From JAKFWI01 sp031398975 (lineage in GTDB: Bacteria; Pseudomonadota; Alphaproteobacteria; Caulobacterales; Aquidulcibacteraceae): a stretch of DNA of 17,665 nt. Position 1 is the first letter of the stretch. Each line of letters starts with the position of its first letter. This document shows positions 7,367 to 14,444 of the stretch, piece by piece. The position numbers were made by a program, and so were the translations under genes. The notes beneath the pieces were generated by a model that was not told the origin of the DNA, made no database searches, and saw nothing but the letters and a program-made list of their open reading frames with translations. The stretch lies in the NCBI GenBank assembly GCA_031398975.1, contig JANNOI010000037.1:1-17665 (forward strand), given 5' to 3'.

Positions 7367-8710
7367 ATGAACGAAGACAGGGAACGCAACCGCTTCTCGG
7401 CCCGGCTGGGCCGGGCGGCGAGCCTGGGAGCCAACCTTTCCGGGGCCGCCGCAGCCTATGGCGCGGCGCGCCTGTTTGGCGGCGAGGGCGGGGACGCGCA
7501 GGCCGCGGCCGCGCTGCGGGCCGCACTCGGGCGCTCCAAGGGACCGTTGATGAAGGTGGCGCAGATGCTGGCCACCGTGCCGGATTTCCTGCCGGCCGAT
7601 TATGCGGGCGAGCTCGCCACCCTGCAATCGGCAGCCCCGGCCATGGGCTGGCCGTTCGTTCAGCGGCGGATGCGCGCCGAGCTGGGGCCGGACTGGGAGA
7701 CGCGCTTTAAAAGCTTCGAGCACGAAGCCGCAGCCGCCGCCTCCCTCGGCCAGGTGCACAAGGCTGAGGGCCTGGACGGGCGCAGGCTCGCCTGCAAGCT
7801 CCAATACCCCGACATGACCAGCGCCGTGGAGAGCGACCTCGCCCAGATGCAGACGTTGCTAGCGCTCGCCAAGCGCAGCCTCAAATGGATCGACCCGACC
7901 GAGATCGGCGCCGAGATCGCCGAGCGGCTGCGCGAGGAGCTCGATTACGCCCGCGAGGCCAAGCATTTGCGCCTCTATCACGGCCTGCTGGCCGGCGAGC
8001 CCGGGATCGCCATTCCCGAGCCGGTCGAGGCCCTCTCCACCCGCCGCCTCCTCACCATGAGCTGGCTGGACGGGCGGCCCTTGAAGGACTTCCTCGACGC
8101 CCCCCAGGAAACGCGCAACCGCATCGCCGCGCTGCTGTTCAAGGCCTGGTGGGGGCCGATGGGCGGCTATGGGGTGATCCACGGGGACCCTCACCTTGGC
8201 AATTATTCCTTCGCGGGCGAGGGCGAGCGGCTGAACCTGCTGGATTTCGGCTGCGTGCGCATCTTCCCGGCCGCGTTCGTGGAGGGGGTGGTGGTGCTGC
8301 GCGACGCGCTGGAGCGCAACGACCGGGCCCGGATCCGGGAGGCGTTCGAGTTGTGGGGCTTTGCGGGGCTTAAGGAAGAATTGGTGAACGCGCTGACGCT
8401 TTGGGCCCGCTTCATCTACGCGCCCCTGATCGACCGCCGCGTGCGCACCATCGCGGACGGGATCAAGCCGGTGGAATATGGCCGGCGCGAAGCCATCACC
8501 ATGAAGCGCATGCTCACCGAGCACGGCCCCATCGCCATCCCGCGCGAATTCGTGTTCATGGACCGCGCCGCCATCGGCCTGGGCGCGGCCTTCCTGCACC
8601 TGCGCGCCGAACTTAATTACGCCGAATTGTTCGACGCCATGATCGAAGGCTTCTCCGTCGACGCCCTCGCCCGCCGCCAAGCCGAAGCGCTGGCCGCGGC
8701 GGGGCTGTGA
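7367..8710 (+). CDS. AarF/ABC1 (UbiB-like) atypical kinase-family protein
   Basis: A 447-residue protein of the ABC1/ADCK/UbiB family, which in other organisms supports ubiquinone biosynthesis or lipid handling through ATPase activity. Visible motifs are the family-specific N-terminal K-x-x-Q element (LMKVAQMLATVPDFLP, K63 and Q66), the alanine-rich nucleotide loop (AAAAASLGQVHKA, 121-133), the lysine in ACKLQYP (K144), the HGDPHLGN catalytic loop (D274, N279) and the DFG metal site (D293). The usual KxGQ appears as KVAQ. No C-terminal pair of membrane helices like that of UbiB is obvious, so it belongs to the shorter soluble type. ATG at 7367 follows a GAGGAGCCC region. It converges with the TIR gene, 7 nt between stops. 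Confidence 0.88.
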   Translation: MNEDRERNRFSARLGRAASLGANLSGAAAAYGAARLFGGEGGDAQAAAALRAALGRSKGPLMKVAQMLATVPDFLPADYAGELATLQSAAPAMGWPFVQRRMRAELGPDWETRFKSFEHEAAAAASLGQVHKAEGLDGRRLACKLQYPDMTSAVESDLAQMQTLLALAKRSLKWIDPTEIGAEIAERLREELDYAREAKHLRLYHGLLAGEPGIAIPEPVEALSTRRLLTMSWLDGRPLKDFLDAPQETRNRIAALLFKAWWGPMGGYGVIHGDPHLGNYSFAGEGERLNLLDFGCVRIFPAAFVEGVVVLRDALERNDRARIREAFELWGFAGLKEELVNALTLWARFIYAPLIDRRVRTIADGIKPVEYGRREAITMKRMLTEHGPIAIPREFVFMDRAAIGLGAAFLHLRAELNYAELFDAMIEGFSVDALARRQAEALAAAGL

Positions 8711-8717
8711 GCCGGGC

Positions 8718-9668
8718 TTAGCCGTCGCAGCGCACCAGGGGGGTCGCGACGTTTCTGGAATCCACCTGGATCAGCCGGTCCCCCTCCAGGCGCAGCTCCC
8801 ATTGCGCGCCGGCCTCGGCGGGGGGAGAGATGGTGCGGGTGAAGATCGAGCCGCCCTCGGCGCTGGCGACGCGGCCCTCGCTCTCATACGGGGCCGCCCG
8901 CAGCATAACGATATCGTCCTCGCCCCGGCGGCGCACCGTATAGACCAGCGTCGTGGCGCAGGCGGGGGGTCCCCAAACGCCGGGAACCTTCGCCAGCAGC
9001 GCAGCGCGGGCTGCGGCGGCGAGGCTGGCGCCGTCCGGCGGCGGCGGGCCGATCAGGCCGAACGCGCGGCAGGGCTGTTGCAGCGGCGCGAGCGCGCAGA
9101 CCGGGACCTTTAGGGTGTTCACATCTTCGATGAGCGCCATGACCCCCAGCACGCCGGGGATCAGCCCGGACAAGACGGTGACCAGCACCGGGCGCCGCGC
9201 CGCCCATCTCGCCCACCTGTTCATCGCCCCCGGCTCGGAGCGCCGCTTCGGCGCATGGCCCACGCCATGGGGGGGCTTTTCGCCGGCGATCACCGCGCGC
9301 ACGGCGGCGAGCACGGTCTGGAAGCCGCGGTCCTGCGGCGCGCCGCCCCAGCCCGAAAGGTCCACCCCCTGGCGCTCGCCGAAGAACAGCGGCGGGATGC
9401 AGGGCGCGAACACCTGGATCAGCTTCCCGGCGGTGCGCGCGACGCGCGCCTCGGACTTGACGTTTTCGCTGCCCACCGCGGCGCGGGACCACGCCACGAT
9501 CACCGCCTTGGCGGCCGTGAGAGCGGCCTCGATGGTCCCTTCCCAGGGCGCGTCCGGGGCGATGTCCTCATCCCACCAGACGTTGAGCCCCGCCGCCCGC
9601 AGCCCCTGCACGAGCCACCGCACCCGCTCCCCATCCTCGCGCTTATAGGAGACAAAAACCTCCGCCAT
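8718..9668 (-). CDS. TIR-domain protein with one transmembrane helix and a probable periplasmic C-terminal domain
   Basis: A 316-residue protein. Residues 3-107 form a bacterial TIR domain: VFVSYKREDGERV start, LNVWWDEDI, then S61 and VGSENVKSEA with E73 at the position expected for the catalytic glutamate of TIR NAD hydrolases. Residues 145-160 are basic and precede one hydrophobic helix (about 160-181), predicting the TIR domain inside and the C-terminus outside. The C-terminal part (182-316) carries four cysteines (C191, C200, C237, C314) that could pair in the periplasm; it matches nothing I know. It begins 6 nt after the stop of a TPR-repeat remnant, as in an operon. A role as NAD-consuming immune or stress effector, or as a TIR scaffold, is inference from the family. 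Confidence 0.85.
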   Translation of the reverse strand: MAEVFVSYKREDGERVRWLVQGLRAAGLNVWWDEDIAPDAPWEGTIEAALTAAKAVIVAWSRAAVGSENVKSEARVARTAGKLIQVFAPCIPPLFFGERQGVDLSGWGGAPQDRGFQTVLAAVRAVIAGEKPPHGVGHAPKRRSEPGAMNRWARWAARRPVLVTVLSGLIPGVLGVMALIEDVNTLKVPVCALAPLQQPCRAFGLIGPPPPDGASLAAAARAALLAKVPGVWGPPACATTLVYTVRRRGEDDIVMLRAAPYESEGRVASAEGGSIFTRTISPPAEAGAQWELRLEGDRLIQVDSRNVATPLVRCDG

Positions 9669-9674
9669 TCCCCG

Positions 9675-10129
9675 TCACCGCGCCCGCGCCAGCTTGCTTT
9701 GCACACGCGCGAGGTTGCTGGCGATAGTCTGGTGATACGCTGGCGCCGATTGCGCCGTGAACACTTCCAGCGCGGCCCGATAATGTCCGATCGCCGCCTC
9801 ATACGCCGCGCGCCCGCCGCCCTTATCGCCCTGGGTTTCCCGCGCCACCCCCAGATTGTTCTGCGTCATCGCCCAATCGGCCGGGGCGCTCTGCCGGGTG
9901 CGCACCTCCAGCGCCAGCCGGAAGGCCTGGACCGCGCCCTGCGGCGCCGCATCGTCCCCCCGCTCCCTGCACCACCGCAGCACGGGCGGCGCGGCGGGCG
10001 TCCCCCCTCCAGCACGCGCTCGGCGCCGTCGAGATCGCCGGCCTCGATCGGGGCGCGCGCCTCGCGCAGGCGCGTCGCGGTGGCGGGATCGTCGCTGCGC
10101 TCGAGGCTGGCGCGGCCCGCGCGCGCCAA
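9675..10129 (-). pseudogene. TPR-repeat protein remnant, N-terminally truncated with an apparent frameshift
   Basis: The downstream frame (9675-9983, about 103 residues from a GTG) holds two tandem TPR-like units containing ALEVRTRQSAPADWAMTQNNL and RAALEVFTAQSAPAYHQTI in the style of the long TPR arrays found with TIR and caspase-like proteins. A second frame just upstream (to a TTG at 10129, open to 10183) reads SDDPATATRLREARAPIEAGDLDGAERVLEGG in pieces of equally TPR-like helix. The two would join if one G were added to the G6 run at plus 10002-10007. So this is either a decayed gene, a sequencing error in a homopolymer, or a short intact gene starting at 9983. The usual N-terminal effector part is absent. 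It is followed by the TIR gene after 6 nt. Confidence 0.55.
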
Positions 10130-10158
10130 TGCCCCCGGCGCGTTAGGCGGCCTTCGCC

Positions 10159-10187
10159 TTGCCTGGGCGCCGCCTTTCCGCTATTGC
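10159..10187 (+). promoter_or_regulatory. Candidate housekeeping promoter for rpmE
   Basis: TTGCCTG (10159-10165), 14 nt, then GCTATTGC (10180-10187) resembles the alphaproteobacterial TTGACGS-N(10-14)-GCTANAWC pattern with correct spacing. The L31 start lies 31 nt downstream. It overlaps the beginning of the open frame of the TPR remnant on the other strand. Confidence 0.5.
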
Positions 10188-10218
10188 GCGCCCTTCTTTA
10201 CCGCAGGACATTCAGGCC

Positions 10219-10455
10219 ATGAAAGCCGAAGGCCATCCCGATTATCATTTCATCGACGTGGTGATGACGGACGGGACCAAATACCGGACGCGCTCGACCT
10301 ACGCCCAGGAAGGCGCGACGCTGTCGCTCGACATCGATCCCAAATGCCATCCCGCCTGGACCGGGGGGTCGCAGACCCTGATGGACCGCGGCGGGCGGGT
10401 GTCGCGCTTCAACGAGAAGTTCAAGGGCTTTTTCGGCAAAAAACCCGGCGGCTGA
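10219..10455 (+). CDS. rpmE: 50S ribosomal protein L31, cysteine-poor type
   Basis: A 78-residue protein with the L31 pattern HPDYHFIDVVMTDGTKYRTRST, then DPKCHPAWTGG and a GGRVSRFNEKFKGFF end. L31 bridges the ribosomal subunits. The ATG at 10219 is chosen because MKAEGHPDYH is the conserved N-terminus; the frame upstream to 10159 lacks homology and covers the candidate promoter. The CxxC zinc-binding pairs of the C-plus form are absent, with only C43 left. It converges with nudC, stops 4 nt apart. Confidence 0.95.
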   Translation: MKAEGHPDYHFIDVVMTDGTKYRTRSTYAQEGATLSLDIDPKCHPAWTGGSQTLMDRGGRVSRFNEKFKGFFGKKPGG

Positions 10456-10459
10456 GGCT

Positions 10460-11362
10460 TCAGGCGGTCCAGGCCGCGAGCAATTGGTGGGCGATGGTGA
10501 AGGGCGGGGGCGCGCGCAGCGCTCCATCATCGCCCTTGAGCAAATCCCGCGCTTGCGCGCGGGTGAACCAGCGGGCGTCCTCCAATTCCTCCGCCTCTAG
10601 CACTACCGGCCCGGGCTCGACTTCGGCCAGGAGGCCGATCATCAGCGTGCTGGGAAACGGCCAGGGCTGGCTCGAATGGTAGGCGGCGGCGCGCACCTTG
10701 AGGCCCACCTCCTCCAGCGTCTCGCGCGCGCAGGCCTCCTCCACGCTTTCGCCCGGCTCCACGAAGCCCGCCAGCGCGGTGTAGATCCCGGGGGGCAGGC
10801 GCGGGGGCCGCGCGAGCAGGCAGGCCTCGCCCGCAATCGGCAGCATGATCACCACCGGGTCCACGCGCGGGAAGTGCTGGGCCTGGCAGGCGGGGCAGAC
10901 GCGCTTCCACCCGGCGTCCACCACCGTGCTCGGCGCGCCGCAGGCCGCGCAAAAGCCGTGGCGCGCATGCCATTCAAATACCGCCTTGGCCGCGCCGAGC
11001 ATGGCGAGGTCCGGCCCCGGAAGAAGCGCTGCGGCGGCGCGCAGGTCCAGGAACGCCCCGCCGTCCGCGTCCGCTGAGCCCGCCGGATCGGATCCCGGCC
11101 CCGCTTCGACCGCGAAATGCGGCCGCCCCTGCCCGTCCACGCCTAAAAAGAGCGCAGGGCTTTCATACGCCGAGGCGGCCGCCGAGGGGTGTAGCCACAG
11201 CGCGCCGCCATCGGCCCGCACCAGCGGCTTGCGGTCGCGGAACGCCGCCAGCCGCGCCTCCGGCGAAGCCCAGGCCGCCGCCAGCCAGTCCGGGTCGCGC
11301 CGCCGCGCGCCCGCGCGGTCGAGCGGGCTGTTGGCGAAGGCGTTCGGGTTCGCCGGGGACAC
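10460..11362 (-). CDS. nudC: NAD+ diphosphatase (NudC-type Nudix hydrolase)
   Basis: A 300-residue enzyme that splits NAD(H) to NMN(H) and AMP; in E. coli NudC also removes NAD caps from RNA. It has a four-cysteine zinc ribbon (C138, C141, C156, C159), a full Nudix box (G199-L221: GFVEPGESVEEA, then RETLEEVGL), and the NudC-specific SQPWPFPS motif (231-238) that separates this family from other Nudix proteins. The variable N-terminal domain (1-125) is usual. It starts at GTG 11362, just 2 nt after the rmuC stop, so the two are co-transcribed with likely coupling. Confidence 0.93.
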   Translation of the reverse strand: MSPANPNAFANSPLDRAGARRRDPDWLAAAWASPEARLAAFRDRKPLVRADGGALWLHPSAAASAYESPALFLGVDGQGRPHFAVEAGPGSDPAGSADADGGAFLDLRAAAALLPGPDLAMLGAAKAVFEWHARHGFCAACGAPSTVVDAGWKRVCPACQAQHFPRVDPVVIMLPIAGEACLLARPPRLPPGIYTALAGFVEPGESVEEACARETLEEVGLKVRAAAYHSSQPWPFPSTLMIGLLAEVEPGPVVLEAEELEDARWFTRAQARDLLKGDDGALRAPPPFTIAHQLLAAWTA

Positions 11363-11364
11363 GC

Positions 11365-12741
11365 TCAGCGCCGCCGGAGCTTTTCGGGGGCGAGATCGAG
11401 CTCCGCCTGCGGCGCCGGCAGACGGGGGGCGGCCTCCACGATCGCGGGCTCGCCGAGCTCCGCCCCGCTCTCCGCCACGCCCAAGCCCTTGAATTTGCGC
11501 GCCGTCACCAGCACGCGGGTGTCGAACGAGCTGACGAAGCCATTATAGGCGTGCACGGATTTGGCGATCGTTTCGCCCACCACGGCCAGATGCTTGCTGA
11601 GCGGCAAAAGCCGCGCATAGAGCTCGCGGCCCAGCTTGGCGATCTCCTCGGCGTTCGCCGCGATCTCCTCCTGGCGCCAGCCAAAGGCGATCGTCTTGGC
11701 CAGGGCGAAGAGGTTCGAGGGCCCGATCACCACGACCTTGCGGGCGAAGCCGTCCTGATAAAGCGTGGGGTCGCGCTCGAAGGCGGCGGCGAGGAAATTG
11801 TCCCCCGGCACGAACATGATAACGAAATCGGCCGTGTCGGGCACGTGGCGCCAATATTCCTTGGAGCCGAGCTGGGCCATGTGGGCGCGCAATTCGCCCG
11901 CATGCTTGCGCAGATGGGCCTCGCGGGCGGCCTCGTCCGTCGCCTCCATCGCGTCGAGATAGCCCGACAGCGCGACCTTGGAATCGACCACGATCGCGCG
12001 CTTGCCCGGCAGGCGGATGATCACGTCGGGACGGACGCGCCCGCCTTCGCCGTCCTCGGAGGTCTGTTCGGTGACGAAATCCACCCGCGCGGAAAGGCCC
12101 GACAATTCGAGCACGTTGCGCAGCGTCTCCTCCCCCCAGCGACCGCGCGTTTTCGGCGCCGCGCGCAGCGCGTTGGCGAGCCGCCCCGTCACGGCCTGGG
12201 TCTGGCTCATGGATTCCGCGATCTGGCGCATCTGCTCGGAGAGGGCGGATTTATCCTGGGTGCGGGACTTGTCGAGCGCGGCGATCGCTTCCGTCAGCTT
12301 GACGAAATGCTCCTGCACCGGGGCCACCACCTCCCGCACCCCGCCCTGGGCGGCGGCCTTGTGCTTTTCGAACGTCTCGTTCGCGAGGGTCAGAAAGCGC
12401 TGCTCGCTGCTGGCCAGGGCTTGCACGGCAAGGCCCGAAAACGTCTTTTCCACCTCGCCGCGCAGGGCGTGCAGGGTCGCCTCCTTCTCCGCGAAGGCCT
12501 CCGCACGGGCCCGGCCTGCGGCTTCGACCCCGGCGAGCTGGGCGGCGAGCGTGCGCGCCTCGCTGCGCGCGGCGTCCCGCTCCGCGACCAGGGTCCCGAT
12601 CTGCTCCAGCCGCACCCGGGCCTCCGCGGCGGCGCCCGCATGGGCGGCGAGCCGGCCCTCCGCCTCGCGCCAGCGCCAGGCGCAATAGGCCCCGCCCGCC
12701 AGGAGCAAAAGGAGGAACAGGCCGATCAGGGAATCGCTCAT
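11365..12741 (-). CDS. rmuC: DNA recombination protein RmuC homologue
   Basis: A 458-residue protein with an N-terminal membrane helix (SLIGLFLLLLLAGGAYCAW), a long alanine/glutamate-rich coiled coil (about 25-180) and the RmuC (DUF195) nuclease-like domain from about 195 to 420. Diagnostic parts include KTRGRWGEETLRNVLE, VRPDVIIRLPGKRAIVVDSK with the PD-(D/E)xK-like D and DSK residues, and DFVIMFVPGDNF. RmuC limits certain inversions and short-repeat recombination in E. coli, and related proteins are proposed nucleases. The final 35 residues are low complexity. An A/T-rich stretch with TATAGAC lies 8-14 nt before the ATG and might be a -10 element giving a very short leader. nudC follows at 2 nt. 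Confidence 0.93.
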   Translation of the reverse strand: MSDSLIGLFLLLLLAGGAYCAWRWREAEGRLAAHAGAAAEARVRLEQIGTLVAERDAARSEARTLAAQLAGVEAAGRARAEAFAEKEATLHALRGEVEKTFSGLAVQALASSEQRFLTLANETFEKHKAAAQGGVREVVAPVQEHFVKLTEAIAALDKSRTQDKSALSEQMRQIAESMSQTQAVTGRLANALRAAPKTRGRWGEETLRNVLELSGLSARVDFVTEQTSEDGEGGRVRPDVIIRLPGKRAIVVDSKVALSGYLDAMEATDEAAREAHLRKHAGELRAHMAQLGSKEYWRHVPDTADFVIMFVPGDNFLAAAFERDPTLYQDGFARKVVVIGPSNLFALAKTIAFGWRQEEIAANAEEIAKLGRELYARLLPLSKHLAVVGETIAKSVHAYNGFVSSFDTRVLVTARKFKGLGVAESGAELGEPAIVEAAPRLPAPQAELDLAPEKLRRR

Positions 12742-12810
12742 GGCGTTCAGTCTATACCCGCAGCCGCCAGAACAAAACAGAAACGATCAACGCGTTCTGA
12801 CCGCCGCGCG

Positions 12811-13461
12811 CTATCCGCGTTCGGGCCGGCAGCCTGCGAGGATCAGCGCGATCTGGGCCTCGAGCCGGGCGGTCATCCGCTCCGGGCTCCAGCCGTCGAA
12901 CAGCGCCCAGCGCATCACGCGCGCATAGCAGGCAAGGATCATCTCCACGAGCAGGTCGGCGTCGAGCCCGTCGCGCAACTCGCCCGCCGCGCAGCCTTCC
13001 TGCAGCACCCCGATGATCAGCTCGCGGAACGGCTCGGTATGGTGGCGATGGGCGGCCTCGGCGCGCGCGCTCCAGGTCCAGGAGGCGCCCATCCGGTCCG
13101 CGAACAGGCGAGGCTCGGCGGCGTCGGCCGCGAACGCGGCGCGGGCGGCTGCGGAAAGCTTGCCGAGCGTGCCTTCCGCGCCGGCGATGGCGCGGCGCGT
13201 CTCTTCCAGGATCAGCGCATAACGCTGGAAGATGATGTCGAGCAGCAGATCGGCTTTACTGTCGAAGGTCGTGAACACGCTGCCGGGCGCCACGCCCGCG
13301 CGCGCCGCGATCATGCGGATCGTGGCCGCCTCATAGCCCCTTTCCTGGAACAGCGCCTGCGCAGCCCCGATGACGCGAGCCCGCGTATCGGCCTTCTGCT
13401 GCTCGCGCAGGCTCGGAGACCGCAGGTCCGCCGGGCTTTTGTTGAAGCTGATGGCGTCCAT
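12811..13461 (-). CDS. TetR-family transcriptional regulator
   Basis: A repressor-type protein of about 216 residues from ATG 13461; a GTG at 13470 would add three residues and lies inside the repeated operator-like site, so the ATG is preferred. The DNA-binding domain (about 20-65) contains RVIGAAQALFQERGYEAATI followed by the helix-turn-helix segment IAARAGVAPGSVFTTFDSK with the typical TetR ending where Y/F precedes x-S/N-K. The C-terminal ligand domain is rich in aromatic residues (WTWSARAEAAHRHH). The ligand is unknown. It is transcribed away from the HIG1-adenosyltransferase-etf cluster and may control itself or that cluster through the repeats at 13467-13486. Confidence 0.9.
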   Translation of the reverse strand: MDAISFNKSPADLRSPSLREQQKADTRARVIGAAQALFQERGYEAATIRMIAARAGVAPGSVFTTFDSKADLLLDIIFQRYALILEETRRAIAGAEGTLGKLSAAARAAFAADAAEPRLFADRMGASWTWSARAEAAHRHHTEPFRELIIGVLQEGCAAGELRDGLDADLLVEMILACYARVMRWALFDGWSPERMTARLEAQIALILAGCRPERG

Positions 13462-13466
13462 CACCG

Positions 13467-13486
13467 TCACTAATCCCGTTCACTAA
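13467..13486 (-). promoter_or_regulatory. Candidate TetR operator: directly repeated TTAGTGA
   Basis: On the minus strand TTAGTGA occurs twice with starts 13 nt apart (plus-strand tcactaa at 13467-13473 and 13480-13486). The site ends 5 nt before the TetR ATG at 13461. The upstream copy sits in GTTAGTGAAC, which has GTT/AAC dyad arms. Position suits autoregulation. No binding evidence is available from sequence. Confidence 0.45.
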
Positions 13487-13577
13487 CCTATTTCGCAACC
13501 GCAGCACAAACAAGTGTGCAGCGCGTCAAAACGGGCCCGCTCTGGCGCCTTCCCCTCCGCGGGGCTATTTCTGGCCG

Positions 13578-13784
13578 ATGACGACGATGGTGAGCGTGCT
13601 TGTCCCGGTTCTGGTCGGGGTGGTGTTCCTGGTGCTGTGCTTTGGGCTCTACACGATGTTCCGGGGCGGCGATTTCGGCCGGTCCTGGTCGAACAAGGCG
13701 ATGCGACTGCGCGTGGTGACCCAGTTCGCCGCGATCGTAGTTCTGATGGCCGCCCTCTGGGCCAAGCAGCATTGGGGCGGTTGA
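13578..13784 (+). CDS. Twin-transmembrane HIG1-domain-like small protein
   Basis: A 68-residue protein with two hydrophobic helices (VSVLVPVLVGVVFLVLCFGL at about 5-26 and VVTQFAAIVVLMAALWA at about 46-62) separated by a loop MFRGGDFGRSWSNKAMRLRV. The short helix, RGGD-containing loop with M-R-x-R-V, second helix layout is that of HIG1/Hig_1_N proteins, which in mitochondria and some alphaproteobacteria associate with cytochrome c oxidase. Its stop overlaps the adenosyltransferase ATG by 1 nt (TGATG), so the two are coupled. This neighbour pair is common in alphaproteobacteria. Exact function here is not established. Confidence 0.85.
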   Translation: MTTMVSVLVPVLVGVVFLVLCFGLYTMFRGGDFGRSWSNKAMRLRVVTQFAAIVVLMAALWAKQHWGG

Positions 13785-14365
13785 TGGTGCAGCTCGATAA
13801 AATCTATACCCGGGCCGGCGACGAGGGCGACACGCGCCTGGCCACCGGCGAGCTGACGGCCAAAGGCGATCTCCGCGTCGAGGCCTACGGGGCGGTGGAC
13901 GAGGCCAATTCCTGCCTGGGCGTGGCCCGTCTCCATACGGGCGAGGACCCGGTGCTCGACCCCATGCTGGCGCGCATCCAGAATGACCTCTTCGATCTCG
14001 GCGCCGACCTTGCGACCCCGGAACGGGGCGCGCCGCTGAAGTTCGAGGCGCTGCGTATCGTGAGCGCGCAAGTAGAGCGGCTGGAGCGCGAGATCGACCT
14101 GCTGAACGCCGATCTCGGGCCCTTGACGTCGTTCGTGCTGCCGGGGGGTAGCCCTGCGGCGGCGTTTCTGCATGTGGCGCGGGCCACGATCCGGCGGGCG
14201 GAACGCGCGATCGCCACGCTGGCCCGGCGCGAGGACGAGACGGTTTCTCCCGCGGCGCTTGCCTACGCCAACCGCGTTTCCGATTTCCTGTTCGTCGCCG
14301 CCCGCTACGCCAATCGCGGGGCGGGCGATGTGCTGTGGGTCCCCGGCGCGGGGCGCGGCGCCTAG
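13784..14365 (+). CDS. ATP:cob(I)alamin adenosyltransferase, PduO type
   Basis: A 193-residue enzyme that transfers the adenosyl group of ATP to cob(I)alamin, producing the coenzyme B12 needed by, for example, methylmalonyl-CoA mutase. The N-terminal ATP-binding motif TRAGDEGDT (9-17) and the conserved EAYGAVDEANSCLG, RRAERAI and NRVSDFLFVAARYAN stretches identify the PduO/MMAB family, not CobA/BtuR. The length is normal. ATG at 13784 overlaps the HIG1-like stop. About 80 nt with a candidate promoter separate it from etfB. Automatic pipelines often name it cob(I)yrinic acid a,c-diamide adenosyltransferase. Confidence 0.92.
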   Translation: MVQLDKIYTRAGDEGDTRLATGELTAKGDLRVEAYGAVDEANSCLGVARLHTGEDPVLDPMLARIQNDLFDLGADLATPERGAPLKFEALRIVSAQVERLEREIDLLNADLGPLTSFVLPGGSPAAAFLHVARATIRRAERAIATLARREDETVSPAALAYANRVSDFLFVAARYANRGAGDVLWVPGAGRGA

Positions 14366-14375
14366 CCGCTGCGCG

Positions 14376-14404
14376 TTGACGCTCCGGGGCGTCAGGTCTA
14401 GGTC
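14376..14404 (+). promoter_or_regulatory. Candidate housekeeping promoter for etfBA
   Basis: TTGACGC (14376-14382), 14 nt, TCTAGGTC (14397-14404) has a perfect -35 of the Caulobacter-type consensus and a fair -10. The etfB ATG is 41 nt downstream of it. A small dyad TGACGC/GCGTCA (14377-14382 and 14389-14394, 6-nt loop) overlaps the promoter and could be a regulator site or a weak stem-loop. Confidence 0.5.
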
Positions 14405-14444
14405 GAGGGCGACTTTTCCACGCCTGCCTTGAGGAAGAACGTCC

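Noticed and set aside
9255..10682. A 475-residue plus-strand open frame across the TIR region
   Set aside because: It overlaps TIR, the TPR remnant, rpmE and nudC in the wrong frame, with no motif.
8718..11362. A functional NAD module formed by TIR (NAD hydrolase) and NudC (NAD diphosphatase)
   Set aside because: rpmE and its promoter lie between them, and nudC is translationally coupled to rmuC, so nearness is probably chance.
11551..13473. A 640-residue plus-strand open frame
   Set aside because: It is antisense to rmuC and the TetR gene, both of which have clear family motifs; long antisense frames are expected at this GC content and the translation has no recognisable domain.
14377..14394. 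TGACGC/GCGTCA stem-loop as a terminator after the adenosyltransferase gene
   Set aside because: Only 6 bp, no T tract, and it overlaps a good promoter candidate for etfB.
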